DNA of 64,000 nt, taken from Microvirga vignae (GTDB lineage: Bacteria > Pseudomonadota > Alphaproteobacteria > Rhizobiales > Beijerinckiaceae). The first letter of the stretch is position 1. Each line of letters begins with the position of its first letter. Where the stretch lies: assembly GCF_001017175.1 (NCBI RefSeq), contig NZ_LCYG01000014.1:98076-162075 (forward strand), read 5' to 3'. The translations under genes and the position numbers were made by a program. Below the pieces are notes generated by a model. It saw nothing but the letters and a program-made list of their open reading frames with translations, was not told the origin of the DNA and made no database searches. This document shows positions 1-8,720 of this stretch, one piece after another.

Positions 1-1
1 G

Positions 2-454
2 ACCACGATGGAAGGCGTTCAGATCGCCGGCAAGAAGCTGGTCTTCGCCCCCATTCTGCGCGCTGGCGTCGGCTTCCTTGACGGCATGCTCACCCTCGTT
101 CCCGCCGCTCGCGTGGCCCATATCGGCCTCTATCGTGATCCGGAATCGCTCCAGGCGGTGGAATACTATTTCAAGGCTCCGTCCGACCTCGCTGACCGCA
201 TGGTGCTGGTGCTCGATCCGATGCTTGCCACCGCCAACTCGGCCGTGGCCGCCATCGAGCGCCTGAAGGAGCGTGGCGCGAAGGACCTTCGCTTCGTCTG
301 CCTGCTCGCGGCGCCTGAGGGCATCGAACGCCTGCGCAGCGCTCATCCGGACGTGCATATCTGGACAGCGGCCGTTGATGAGAAGCTCAACGACCACGGC
401 TATATCGTGCCGGGTCTGGGTGACGCCGGCGACCGTATGTATGGAACGCGCTAA
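2..454 (+). CDS. upp: Uracil phosphoribosyltransferase, 5'-truncated by window edge
   Basis: Converts uracil and PRPP to UMP in cytosolic pyrimidine salvage. Only the C-terminal ~150 residues are visible; the open frame runs off the left edge, so the true start lies outside. The visible part holds the [13 protein letters not shown] segment, the PRPP-binding loop [14 protein letters not shown] and the uracil-binding C-terminus [18 protein letters not shown], which ends the protein as in the family. The loop reads ATANS where GG or GN is usual after AT. The gene points away from the nucleoside operon that ends near 4.9 kb but fits the same salvage theme: uracil released by a nucleoside phosphorylase could be recaptured here. 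A short inverted repeat (GCTAAC/GTTAGC) follows the stop at 457-471 without a T-run. Confidence 0.95.
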   Translation, partial: TTMEGVQIAGKKLVFAPILRAGVGFLDGMLTLVPAARVAHIGLYRDPESLQAVEYYFKAPSDLADRMVLVLDPMLATANSAVAAIERLKERGAKDLRFVCLLAAPEGIERLRSAHPDVHIWTAAVDEKLNDHGYIVPGLGDAGDRMYGTR

Positions 455-502
455 AAGCTAACGCTGTTAGCGCTGTGACTCTGCGAAACATGGATTAGGG
501 CC

Positions 503-1414
503 TTGCGCTTCATTGTTGCCGACTGGGGAACGACCCGCTTTCGTGGCTATCTGATCGAGGACGAAACCATTCTCGATCAGGTCTCGTCGGATGAGGGCGT
601 TTCCGCCCTGCAAAAGGGCCAACACCGCGACGTTTTCTTGAAGCATTGCGGGCACTGGCTCGATGTCGAGCCGAATGCCCCGGTGCTGCTCGTCGGCATG
701 GTCGGCAGCCGCGAAGGCTGGGTGGAAGCACCCTATGCCTCCTGCCCTGCAGGCCCGGCTGAGATCGCGCAAGCGTTGATACCGGTCGATCTCGCCGATG
801 GCCGCAAGGCCCACATCATTCCCGGCCTTTTTTGCGAGCCTGCTCCCGGCGCAGCCGACGTGATGCGTGGCGAGGAAACACTGGCGCTGGGCGCTGGGGT
901 CGAGAATGGCCTCGTCTGCTCGGCTGGCACGCATCCCAAATGGATCCTGATGCGCGACGGGCGCATCGAACGCTTCGCCACCTACCTGACAGGCGAGATG
1001 TATGCGCTGCTGCGCGAGCACTCCATGGTCGGACGCGCCGCCACGGAGCCTTCTGATCAAAAGGGCTTTGACATGGGCCTCGATGCGGCAGAGCGCAATG
1101 GCGGCGCTGACGGCACAGCGCGCGTGGGCCTGCTCCATCTGCTCTTCGGTGCGCGAGCCGCCGTGGTTTCAGGGCGCATGGCGAGCAATCTGCTGACGCC
1201 TTATCTCTCCGGCCTCCTCACAGGCGATGAGATCAACGGCGCTCTTGCGCAATTCGGACGTCCTGCCTCCGTCACCATTCTCGCTGATCAAGCCCGCGCG
1301 GATCTTTATGCGCACGCGCTCGCGCGCCACGGCATCAAGACGGAACTCAAGAACCCTAAGCAGGCGCTGCTTGCCGGCCTAGCGCGGATCGTGCGCCAGC
1401 ATTCTCAGAGCTAA
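503..1414 (+). CDS. dgoK: 2-dehydro-3-deoxygalactonokinase (DgoK family)
   Basis: Predicted to phosphorylate 2-keto-3-deoxygalactonate with ATP in the De Ley-Doudoroff galactose route. The N-terminus ADWGTTRFRGYLI (residues ~6-18) is the phosphate-binding opening of DgoK/ASKHA-fold sugar kinases, and the 303-residue length matches the family (~290-300). The start is TTG at 503: no in-frame ATG lies upstream before a stop, and the frame from TTG gives the family N-terminus at once. Its usual partner, KDPGal aldolase (dgoA), is absent on both sides, so the sugar pathway cannot be inferred from context. The family call is firm; the exact substrate is inferred. Confidence 0.85.
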   Translation: MRFIVADWGTTRFRGYLIEDETILDQVSSDEGVSALQKGQHRDVFLKHCGHWLDVEPNAPVLLVGMVGSREGWVEAPYASCPAGPAEIAQALIPVDLADGRKAHIIPGLFCEPAPGAADVMRGEETLALGAGVENGLVCSAGTHPKWILMRDGRIERFATYLTGEMYALLREHSMVGRAATEPSDQKGFDMGLDAAERNGGADGTARVGLLHLLFGARAAVVSGRMASNLLTPYLSGLLTGDEINGALAQFGRPASVTILADQARADLYAHALARHGIKTELKNPKQALLAGLARIVRQHSQS

Positions 1415-1443
1415 GCGCTCAACTCCCACTCAGGTCAAAGCTC

Positions 1444-2826
1444 ATGCCTCATCCTCTCCTTGCCACGTCTACTGAGAACTCGCTTCCGATCTGGCTCGTG
1501 ACAGAGAGCACGTGGAACACCGTTTCCGCGCAACTGCCGAAGGTGGCGCAAGGCTTTGCGAAGGCTCAGGGGTTCGAAGGAAAGACTGGAAGCCATTGCT
1601 TACTGCCAGACATGGACGGCAACCTGTTCGGCGTGGCCTTCGGCCTTGCTAATGACGACGCCAAGCGACGCGATCTTTTCGCCGTCGGTAAGCTGCCGAC
1701 GATTCTGCCGGACGGCATCTATCGTTTCGAAACCGACGCACCGGATGCGACGCTTGCCGCGCTTGCATGGATCTTGGGCTCCTACAGCTTCACCCGGTAT
1801 CGCAAGCGCAACGACAAATCCGTTCGCCTCGTCGTGCCGAAGGGCATCGATGCGGAAGAGGTGACGCGCATCGCCAATGCAGTCTTCCGCAGCCGCGATC
1901 TCGTCAACACCCCGACAAGCGATCTCGGACCGGACGGCATCGAGGCTGCCGCACGCCAGATTGCAGAGACCCATGGCGCAACCTTCGCCAGCATTGTCGG
2001 AGATGATCTGCTGAAGCAGAATTTTCCGATGATCCATGCGGTTGGCCGCGCCTCCGCGACGCCGCCGCGCCTAATCGACTTCACCTGGGGCAATGCGAAT
2101 GCGCCGCGCATTACGCTTGTCGGCAAAGGCGTAGCCTTTGACACCGGCGGCCTCGACATCAAGCCGTCCTCCTCCATGCTGCTGATGCGCAAGGACATGG
2201 GTGGTGCTGCGGCAACGCTCGCGCTCGCAGACATGATCATGGGCGCGAAGCTTCCTGTGCGCCTGCGCGTGCTCATTCCCGCCGTCGAGAACTCGATCTC
2301 GAGCAATGCCTTCCGCCCTGGCGACATTCTCAACAGCCGAAAAGGCATCACGGTCGAGATCGGCAATACGGACGCAGAAGGCCGTCTCATTCTGGCCGAT
2401 GCGCTGGCGCTGGCGGATGAGGAGAGGCCGGATCTCATCGTCGATTTCGCGACACTCACGGGCGCGGCCCGCGTGGCGCTCGGCCCCGAGCTTCCGCCTT
2501 TCTACACGGATGACGAGGATATCGCCGCCGAGATCACCCGCACCGGCATGGAAGTGAACGATCCCGTGTGGCGCATGCCGCTGTGGTCTCCCTACATGAG
2601 CCAGCTCGATTCGAAATACGCCGACATGAACAACACGGGCGGTCCCATGGCTGGCTCCATCACGGCAGCCCTCTTCCTGCACCGCTTCGTGTCCGAGGCC
2701 AAGGCGCATGTGCATTTCGACATCTTCGCCTGGAACAATTCCACTCGCCCTGCCCGCCCTGAAGGTGGCGAGGTCCAAGCCGCGCGCCTGATGTATGCCC
2801 TCCTGAAAAAGCGCTACGCTTCTTAA
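1444..2826 (+). CDS. Leucyl aminopeptidase family protein (M17)
   Basis: Cytosolic two-metal aminopeptidase that removes N-terminal residues from peptides. The catalytic C-terminal domain carries VGKGVAFDTGGLDIK (residues ~226-240; the lysine and aspartate bind metal) and the family signature NTDAEGRL (~308-315). The 460-residue length is shorter than PepA (~500) and close to the PepB-like form common in alphaproteobacteria. The N-terminal ~170 residues are the variable non-catalytic domain. It is followed by the decayed MarR gene and the NlpC/P60 hydrolase on the same strand, an order I recall from related genomes. A role in general peptide turnover is inferred. Confidence 0.92.
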   Translation: MPHPLLATSTENSLPIWLVTESTWNTVSAQLPKVAQGFAKAQGFEGKTGSHCLLPDMDGNLFGVAFGLANDDAKRRDLFAVGKLPTILPDGIYRFETDAPDATLAALAWILGSYSFTRYRKRNDKSVRLVVPKGIDAEEVTRIANAVFRSRDLVNTPTSDLGPDGIEAAARQIAETHGATFASIVGDDLLKQNFPMIHAVGRASATPPRLIDFTWGNANAPRITLVGKGVAFDTGGLDIKPSSSMLLMRKDMGGAAATLALADMIMGAKLPVRLRVLIPAVENSISSNAFRPGDILNSRKGITVEIGNTDAEGRLILADALALADEERPDLIVDFATLTGAARVALGPELPPFYTDDEDIAAEITRTGMEVNDPVWRMPLWSPYMSQLDSKYADMNNTGGPMAGSITAALFLHRFVSEAKAHVHFDIFAWNNSTRPARPEGGEVQAARLMYALLKKRYAS

Positions 2827-2901
2827 AGGATAGAGGCAGAGACAGGTTGCATCGTTCGGTACGAAGCCGAATAATACGGGTCCGTAACAAACGGTGCGGC
2901 C

Positions 2902-3246
2902 ATGTCTGTCGAGTTGCGTGCTCTTCAACCCTTAAAACTCTGGCACGATGTGCACCTTGACCTCATGCACCAAGGCGGCGACCTCTCCTCCGGCCAGATC
3001 GCCATGCTGCCGACGATCTATCTCGACGCCCCCCACATACGGGGCGCGGTCTCGCCAAGAAACTCAATGTGACGAAGCCCGTCATCACGCGCGCTCGATA
3101 GCTTAGGCAAGCTCGACCTTGTCTGCCGTCGCCGGGATGAGGCGGATCGGCGCAACGTGATCATCCAGCGCACGGTCGCTGGCGCTTTGGCTGTGGAACG
3201 GCTAGGAGACACCATCACTGCCCGTGCCAAGGAGTTGCCTCGATGA
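2902..3246 (+). pseudogene. MarR-family transcriptional regulator, two frameshifts
   Basis: Starting at ATG 2902 one frame reads MSVELRALQPLKLWHDVHLD and then IAMLPTIYLDAPHIRG, then meets TGA at 3070. The protein continues in a second frame with LAKKLNVTKPVITRALD (winged-helix recognition region). That frame meets TAG at 3099, and the text returns to the first frame with GKLDLVCRRRDEADRRNV (the wing) and ends in a TGA at 3244-3246. So one shift lies near 3040-3050 and a second near 3094-3097, where two bases (CT) seem to be missing from an Ala-Leu-Asp codon run. The terminal TGA overlaps the ATG of the next gene, the normal coupling of an intact gene. Inactivation looks recent because every domain element is still readable; sequencing error is the alternative. 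Confidence 0.8.
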
Positions 3247-4091
3247 GTTTCGACCGCCGCATTACCCCCTTCCGCGCCGATTTGGCCGATGAAAGACTGC
3301 GCGGTCAGGTCGAGGCCGAGCGCTTCACGAGCGGAACAGTAAAGCGCGTTACCGCCTCCTTCGCCCCCCTCCATCGCCATCCCTCGCGGGAAGCGCCCGT
3401 CGACACGCAGGCGATCTTCGGAGAGTCTGTCACCGTTTACGACGAGCATGAGGGCTGGGCCTGGGTGCAGTTGCACGACGACGGCTATGTGGGTTATCTG
3501 CCGAGTGTCGTGCTTGGCGAGTCTGGACTGCAGGCGACGCACAGGGTCGCGGCCATTCGCACTTTCATCTATCCGGGCCCCAACCTGAAGCTGCCCCACA
3601 CGGACCTTCTGACCATGAACTCGAAGGTTTCCGTCGTGGGCACGCAGGGCGATTACGCACAGCTTGCCGATGGCGGTTGGGTCTATGCTGCCCACCTCGC
3701 CGCTGTCGATGCGCGTGAGGCTGATTATGTGAGCGTGGCCGTGCGCTTCCTGCACACGCCTTATCTCTGGGGTGGAAAGACAAGCCTCGGGATCGACTGC
3801 TCCGGTCTCGCGCAGACCGGTTTGACCGCAGCGGGCATCAAGGCGCCGCGTGACACCGACATGCAGGAGAGAGAGCTCGGCACTGCCATCGACGTGAAGC
3901 CCGACCTCGGCGGATTGCGCCGAGGCGACTTGGTATTCTGGAAAGGCCATGTAGGCCTGATGGTCGATGACACGAACTTCATTCACGCCACCGGCCACAG
4001 CATGACCGTGATGATCGAACCGCTGTCTGTCGCGGAGGAGCGCATCCGCCGGACGAGCTACGGCCCGATCAGCTCGATCAAGCGCCTGTAG
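3243..4091 (+). CDS. NlpC/P60-family (C40) peptidase with SH3-like domain
   Basis: Likely cell-wall hydrolase or related cysteine peptidase. Residues ~45-165 look like bacterial SH3-type repeats (EGWAWVQLHDDGYVGYLP and a second copy with GDYAQLADGGWVYAAHL). The C-terminal ~110 residues form the NlpC/P60 domain: catalytic Cys in GIDCSGLAQ (C~186), catalytic His in GHVGLMV (H~236), and a further polar segment HATGH. No signal peptide is visible, so export by the Sec route is not supported; this fits the SH3-NlpC proteins of alphaproteobacteria, several of which lack one. The start overlaps the stop of the broken MarR gene by four bases (ATGA), so its translation may have been coupled to that gene. 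Confidence 0.9.
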   Translation: MSFDRRITPFRADLADERLRGQVEAERFTSGTVKRVTASFAPLHRHPSREAPVDTQAIFGESVTVYDEHEGWAWVQLHDDGYVGYLPSVVLGESGLQATHRVAAIRTFIYPGPNLKLPHTDLLTMNSKVSVVGTQGDYAQLADGGWVYAAHLAAVDAREADYVSVAVRFLHTPYLWGGKTSLGIDCSGLAQTGLTAAGIKAPRDTDMQERELGTAIDVKPDLGGLRRGDLVFWKGHVGLMVDDTNFIHATGHSMTVMIEPLSVAEERIRRTSYGPISSIKRL

Positions 4092-4097
4092 TCTCCG

Positions 4098-4865
4098 ATG
4101 AGCTATCTGCCCGATCTGTCCGTTCTGCTCGTGGCAGGTTTTGGGGTCTTTCTCATCGCCTTCATGAAGGGCGCCTTCGGCGGCGGGCTCGCCATTGTCG
4201 GCATCCCCGTTCTGTCGCTGGTGATGGACCCTATCAGCGCCGGAGCAGTGCTCGCGCCGCTCTTCGTGCTGATGGATGTGGCAGCGCTCTATTATTGGCG
4301 GCCGAGCACATGGTCGAAGATCGACTTAGCGCTGCTCCTCCCCGGTCTTGCCTGTGGCACGGCCATTGGCTTCCTGCTGTTGAAGGTAATCGACAGAAGC
4401 ATGGTTGCCATCCTCATAGCCACCATCACCCTGGCTTTCACGGCATTGTGGTTTCGTGGTGGCGGCAGGATCGTGCAGCGGCCGCGCTCCAAGATCAAAG
4501 CCGTGATCGCAGGAACGGCATCGGGCGTTTCATCCATGATGGCGCATTCCGGCGGCCCGCCCCTCGCGATGTATCTTCTGCCGCTCGGGCTCCCCAAAGC
4601 TGTCTATGCCGGAACGAGCAGCAGTTTCTTTGCAGCAGGCAATCTGATGAAAGCTCTGCCGTGGCTGGCGCTTGCAAAACCAAGCACCGAGCTTTGGACA
4701 CTGATGGGATTGTGCCTGCCAATCATCCCACTGGGTGTATGGGCCGGATACGCCTTGCATGAGCGCCTGGACCATAAGCAGCTCTACCGCCTCTGCTACG
4801 CCCTTCTCACCGTGACAGCATTCAAGCTGCTGTGGGATGGCATGCGTGGCTATGGGGTGTTCTAA
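4098..4865 (+). CDS. TauE/SafE-family membrane exporter
   Basis: Integral inner-membrane protein of the sulfite exporter TauE/SafE family, predicted to move small organic or sulfur-containing anions. The 255 residues are mostly hydrophobic and show about eight membrane segments in two halves, with the glycine-rich family opening FMKGAFGGGLAIVGIPVL at ~22-40 and a second-half counterpart SSMMAHSGGPPLAMYLLP. It starts 6 bp after the NlpC/P60 gene and may share its transcript. The substrate cannot be read from the sequence and no sulfur genes are nearby. It converges with the dehydrogenase gene, with only ~12 bp between stops and no clear terminator. Confidence 0.85.
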   Translation: MSYLPDLSVLLVAGFGVFLIAFMKGAFGGGLAIVGIPVLSLVMDPISAGAVLAPLFVLMDVAALYYWRPSTWSKIDLALLLPGLACGTAIGFLLLKVIDRSMVAILIATITLAFTALWFRGGGRIVQRPRSKIKAVIAGTASGVSSMMAHSGGPPLAMYLLPLGLPKAVYAGTSSSFFAAGNLMKALPWLALAKPSTELWTLMGLCLPIIPLGVWAGYALHERLDHKQLYRLCYALLTVTAFKLLWDGMRGYGVF

Positions 4866-4877
4866 CACTCCACACCC

Positions 4878-5819
4878 TCAATAGCCCCGCACCCGATCCA
4901 CCAGGTTCTCGAACGGCTCTCCTGCCTCGTGGCGCCGGATCTGGTTCGCGATGTAACGCACCGTCGCCTCGGGCTCGCTCGCAGCAGCGTTGTGCGGCGT
5001 GATCGTGACACGCGGATTCGTCCAGAGTGCGGAATCCTCCGGCAGCGGCTCCTTCTCGAACACATCGAGGGTTGCTGCTTTCAGCGTTCCGTCATCGAGG
5101 CACGCGAGAATGTCGGCTTCTACCTGCAAGCCGCCACGGCCCGCATTGATCAGGACAGGACCGCCAAGCCTGCCATCCTGCGCGAGCTTCTGAAACAGGC
5201 TGCGGTTGAGAATACCGCGCGTGTCGGGCGTAAGCGGGATGAGGCTCACCAGAATATCCGTGCATGCAAGAAATTCGTCGAGCCCGCTCTCACCCGAATA
5301 AACCTTGAAGCCCTCCACATTCTTCGGCGTGCGGCTCCAGCCAGCCACGTCGAAGCCCATCATCTTGAGCTTCAACGCAGCATCCTGCCCGAGCACGCCA
5401 AAGCCCATGATACCGACGCGCACATCCGCCGCAATCGGCGGCGAGCGATCCTGCTCCCAGCGTCTGGCGCGTTGAGCCGCAGCAAAGCGAGCATGATCGC
5501 GCAGATACATGAGGCAGTGCATCACCACGTATTCGCTCATGCGATGGGTGAGATCGTCCTGCGCCACACGCACGATCGGCGCGTCCGGAAGATCGGGATA
5601 GCCCATCAGGTGATCGACGCCGGCACCAAGTGAAAAGATAGCCTCGAGATTCGGCAGGTCGTCCAGACTTCCCGGCTTCGGTCCCCAGGTGGCTACATAG
5701 CGGATCTTGCTTCTGTCGAAATCCTCGCCCAGCACCACGATCTCGCGGCCTGGCAAGTGGCGCGTGAAGCGTTCGATCCAGGGCTGCGTTTCCCACGTGA
5801 CGGCGACGAGCAGGCTCAC
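4878..5819 (-). CDS. ghrA: Glyoxylate/hydroxypyruvate reductase A-like dehydrogenase
   Basis: Member of the D-2-hydroxyacid dehydrogenase family, expected to reduce glyoxylate or hydroxypyruvate with NAD(P)H. The Rossmann fingerprint GFGVLG lies at ~139-144, the catalytic arginine in NAGRGG near 228, and the catalytic histidine in TPHNAA near 278. The overall form (313 residues, short N-terminal domain, SLGAGVDHL) resembles the GhrA subgroup. The start is GTG at 5819, overlapping the stop of deoA (GTGA), so it is the last gene of the nucleoside operon. A direct metabolic link to nucleoside breakdown is not obvious; it may act on C2/C3 acids downstream of deoxyribose catabolism, which is inference. 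Confidence 0.88.
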   Translation of the reverse strand: MSLLVAVTWETQPWIERFTRHLPGREIVVLGEDFDRSKIRYVATWGPKPGSLDDLPNLEAIFSLGAGVDHLMGYPDLPDAPIVRVAQDDLTHRMSEYVVMHCLMYLRDHARFAAAQRARRWEQDRSPPIAADVRVGIMGFGVLGQDAALKLKMMGFDVAGWSRTPKNVEGFKVYSGESGLDEFLACTDILVSLIPLTPDTRGILNRSLFQKLAQDGRLGGPVLINAGRGGLQVEADILACLDDGTLKAATLDVFEKEPLPEDSALWTNPRVTITPHNAAASEPEATVRYIANQIRRHEAGEPFENLVDRVRGY

Positions 5820-7138
5820 GATTTCGCTCCAATGCGTTCGAGGATCAGCGTTTCAGGTGCAGCCTTCGCATCGCCCAGGGTATAGGCTGCGCGCACCATG
5901 CGTTCTGCGGCCTTGGCGGCTTCTTCGCTGCGCGCATGCACGACGGCGAGCGGGCGATTGGCATCGACCGTCTCACCGATCTCGGCAAGCTGGGTGAGGC
6001 CGACCGCGTGGTCGATCGGATCCTGCGGACGCCTGCGCCCGCCGCCGAGCGCAACAACTGCAACGCCCACATCGCGCGTGGCGATGCTCTGCACGATGCC
6101 GGAACGCTCCGCATAGATGGGGTGGATCACGGGTGCTGCTCGGAGATGCCCCCCGTGGTTCTCCAGGAAATCGGCAGGACCGCCGAGCGCCGTCACCATG
6201 CGCTGGAACACCTCAGCCGCCTTGCCGGAGGAAATCGCGTTCTCTATCTTCGCCCGCGCCTCATCGATATCAGCGGCGATCTTCCCGAGCACCAGCATCT
6301 CGGCGGAAAGCTCCACCGTCACCTCGTGGAACCGCTTCTCGCGACGACGACCTGTGAGGTAATCGACCGCATACGCCATCTCCACCGCATTGCCGGCGGC
6401 TGGAGCGAGAGGCTGATTCATGTCGGTGAGCAGAGCGCTTGTCGGCAGACCTGCGCCATTGGCAACCAGCACGAGGCTCTCGGCGAGCGCACGTGCATCC
6501 TTCGCATTATCCATGAACGCGCCGGAGCCGAACTTCACATCCATCACGAGGCCCTGAAGGCCAGCGGACAGTTTCTTTGAGAGAATGGATGCGGTGATGA
6601 GATCGATGGATTCCACCGTCGCCGTCACGTCGCGGATGGCATAGAGGCGCTTGTCCGCCGGTGCGAGGTCGGAGGTCTGGCCGATGATGGCGCAGCCGAC
6701 CTCACGCGTGACACGACGGAAGGTGTCGATGTCAGGTTGCGTGACGTAGCCCGGAATGGAATCGAACTTGTCGAGCGTACCGCCCGTGTGGCCGAGACCG
6801 CGACCGGAAATCATCGGCACATAGCCGCCGCAGGCCGCAACAGCCGGACCGAGCGCCAGGCTCACCGTGTCGCCCACACCGCCGGTGGAGTGCTTGTCGA
6901 GCACAGGACCCGGCAGATCCCATTTCAGCACCTCGCCCGAATTCACCATGGCCCGCGTGAGTGCCACGCGCTCCGCCACGGAGAGGCCACGGAAGAAGAT
7001 CGCCATGGCGAAGGAGGCGGCCTGACCTTCGGAGACATGGCCCGAGGTGAGACCCTGGATGAAGCTCTCGATCTCGGCGGCATCCAGCGTGTCGCCATTG
7101 CGCTTGCGACGGATGATTTCCTGCGGAAGATGGCTCAT
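5816..7138 (-). CDS. deoA: Thymidine phosphorylase
   Basis: Cleaves thymidine or deoxyuridine with phosphate to the base and 2-deoxyribose-1-phosphate. The signature KHSTGGVGD sits at residues 82-90 and is followed by SGRGLGHTGGTLDK, which binds substrate. I chose the ATG at 7138 (440 residues, the family length), which gives the standard opening MSHLPQEIIRRKRNG; an upstream in-frame start would add 17 residues inside deoC. The start sits one base after the deoC stop, and the stop overlaps the GTG of the following dehydrogenase, so the genes are translationally coupled. With deoC, cdd and the purine phosphorylase it forms the breakdown half of the operon. Confidence 0.96.
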   Translation of the reverse strand: MSHLPQEIIRRKRNGDTLDAAEIESFIQGLTSGHVSEGQAASFAMAIFFRGLSVAERVALTRAMVNSGEVLKWDLPGPVLDKHSTGGVGDTVSLALGPAVAACGGYVPMISGRGLGHTGGTLDKFDSIPGYVTQPDIDTFRRVTREVGCAIIGQTSDLAPADKRLYAIRDVTATVESIDLITASILSKKLSAGLQGLVMDVKFGSGAFMDNAKDARALAESLVLVANGAGLPTSALLTDMNQPLAPAAGNAVEMAYAVDYLTGRRREKRFHEVTVELSAEMLVLGKIAADIDEARAKIENAISSGKAAEVFQRMVTALGGPADFLENHGGHLRAAPVIHPIYAERSGIVQSIATRDVGVAVVALGGGRRRPQDPIDHAVGLTQLAEIGETVDANRPLAVVHARSEEAAKAAERMVRAAYTLGDAKAAPETLILERIGAKS

Positions 7139-7139
7139 G

Positions 7140-7901
7140 TCAGTAAGCTCCGCTGGCGGCTTCGCCTGCACGCCCTTCGATGGCGGCAATCAGAGTGTCG
7201 TAGACACTGCTTGCGCCAATGCGGAAGGTCTGCGGCGTCGCCCAGCCCGGACCCATGATGCGATCGGCGAGATCGAGATAGATCTTCGCATCGGCAATAG
7301 TCCGAATTCCGCCCGAGGGTTTGAGACCCACATTGCGCCCGGATGCTTTGATCGCGTTGAGCATGATCTCCGCCGCTTCCGGAGTCGCGGAAACAGGTGT
7401 CTTGCCCGTCGAGGTCTTGATGAAATCGGCCCCGGCTCCGATAGAGAGACGGCTTGCCGTCTCGATCAGCTGCGCATCCTTCAGTTCACCGGTTTCAAGA
7501 ATGACCTTGAGAAGCCGCCCCTGATCGACCAGATCGCGCACGGCTTCCACCATCTCCGCCGCAATCGTCAGATCACCACGACGAACAGCCTGATAAGGCA
7601 CGACGAGATCGATCTCGTTCGCGCCATCGGAGAGAGCCTCCTGCACATCATCCGTGACTCGGTCCACTTCCTCACCGCCGGCGGGGAAGTTCACCACCGT
7701 TGCGATGCGGACAGGTGAACCTTTGAGGTTCTCCTGCGCGCGCTTCACGAACTGGGGCCACACGCAGACTGCGGCGACAGGACCGCGAGGATCGAGCGCT
7801 TTCTTGCAGAGCGCATCGACGGCCTGATCGGTGCAGGTGTCCGTCAGATCGGTAAGGTCAAGGCAGCGCAGGGCACGCTGGGCAATTTGCGCATCAGACA
7901 T
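7140..7901 (-). CDS. deoC: Deoxyribose-phosphate aldolase
   Basis: Splits 2-deoxyribose-5-phosphate into acetaldehyde and glyceraldehyde-3-phosphate. The Schiff-base lysine is K162 in DFIKTSTGK; the second active-site lysine is K194 in GLKPSGGIR, and the catalytic aspartate is in EIDLVV (~98). The 253-residue length fits the family. It lies between the purine nucleoside phosphorylase (3 bp gap) and deoA, in an operon order that links release of deoxyribose-phosphate to its cleavage. No phosphopentomutase (deoB), needed to turn deoxyribose-1-phosphate into the 5-phosphate, is present in the window, so that step must be encoded elsewhere. Confidence 0.96.
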   Translation of the reverse strand: MSDAQIAQRALRCLDLTDLTDTCTDQAVDALCKKALDPRGPVAAVCVWPQFVKRAQENLKGSPVRIATVVNFPAGGEEVDRVTDDVQEALSDGANEIDLVVPYQAVRRGDLTIAAEMVEAVRDLVDQGRLLKVILETGELKDAQLIETASRLSIGAGADFIKTSTGKTPVSATPEAAEIMLNAIKASGRNVGLKPSGGIRTIADAKIYLDLADRIMGPGWATPQTFRIGASSVYDTLIAAIEGRAGEAASGAY

Positions 7902-7904
7902 TTC

Positions 7905-8711
7905 TTAAAGCTCCGCGACGAAGGAACGGATGAGACGCTTGAACTTCTCAGAAGCTTCCGCCGCCATATCCTTGGTTTCCTGATGCGAGGGCGAAGCGCC
8001 TTCGATTCCGGCTGCGAGGTTGGTGACAACGGAGATCGCTGCAACCCTCAAGCCGTAATAACGCGCGAGGATCACTTCCGGCACTGTGGACATGCCGACG
8101 AGATCGCCACCGAGGACCTGCACCATCTTGATCTCGGCAGGCGTCTCGAAGCTCGGGCCGGAAAGCCATGCATAAACGCCCTCCGGCAGATCGATCCCGG
8201 TCTTCTTCGCGGCGCGCTGCAGAATCTTGCGCAGCGCAGGATCGTAAGCGTCCGTCAACGAGACGAAACGGCCTTCCGTGTGGTCGCGCAGAAGGGGATT
8301 CGCGCCGGAGAGATTGAGATGATCATAGATCGCAACGAGGCTGCCGGGGCGGATGGAGGCGCGCACGGAACCTGCGGCATTGGTCGCTACCAGAACCGGA
8401 ATGCCGAGCTCCTTCATGAAGGCCACAGGCAGGCGCATCGCACCCGCATCGCCCGTCTCGTAATAATGCGCGCGGCCCTGGAACAGGAGAACGCGCTTGC
8501 CTTCGAGTTGACCTGCGACGAGCTTGCCTGCGTGGCCCGACACGCCGCTCCTCGGAAAGTGCGGAATGTCGGCATAAGCGAGGCTCACCGCGTCATTCAC
8601 CTCCTCAACCAGGGTGCCGAGACCGGTACCGAGCACGAAGGCGGCGTCGAAGTGGCCATCGAAGCCGCGGGCGCGCACGAATTCGGCGGCCTCTTGAGCG
8701 TTCTGCTGCAT
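7905..8711 (-). CDS. Purine nucleoside phosphorylase (trimeric type)
   Basis: Phosphorolyses inosine, guanosine and deoxy forms to base plus (deoxy)ribose-1-phosphate. The sequence has the phosphate-binding opening FVLGTGLGTL, the GRAHYYE segment, NAAGS near the middle, and the base-binding region GPSFETPAEI followed by VGMSTVPEV, all typical of the ~270-residue trimeric class (PunA/XapA) rather than the hexameric DeoD. Which purines it prefers cannot be decided here. It is placed between cdd and deoC in the nucleoside operon, matching use of imported purine nucleosides. Confidence 0.93.
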   Translation of the reverse strand: MQQNAQEAAEFVRARGFDGHFDAAFVLGTGLGTLVEEVNDAVSLAYADIPHFPRSGVSGHAGKLVAGQLEGKRVLLFQGRAHYYETGDAGAMRLPVAFMKELGIPVLVATNAAGSVRASIRPGSLVAIYDHLNLSGANPLLRDHTEGRFVSLTDAYDPALRKILQRAAKKTGIDLPEGVYAWLSGPSFETPAEIKMVQVLGGDLVGMSTVPEVILARYYGLRVAAISVVTNLAAGIEGASPSHQETKDMAAEASEKFKRLIRSFVAEL

Positions 8712-8720
8712 GATCGTCTC

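Noticed and set aside
457..471. Small hairpin after upp as a terminator
   Set aside because: A 6-bp stem with a 3-base loop and no T-run is too weak to call.
5000..6600. Tandem repeat or CRISPR-like periodicity
   Set aside because: No regularly spaced identical repeats were found here or elsewhere; the apparent periodicity is codon structure.
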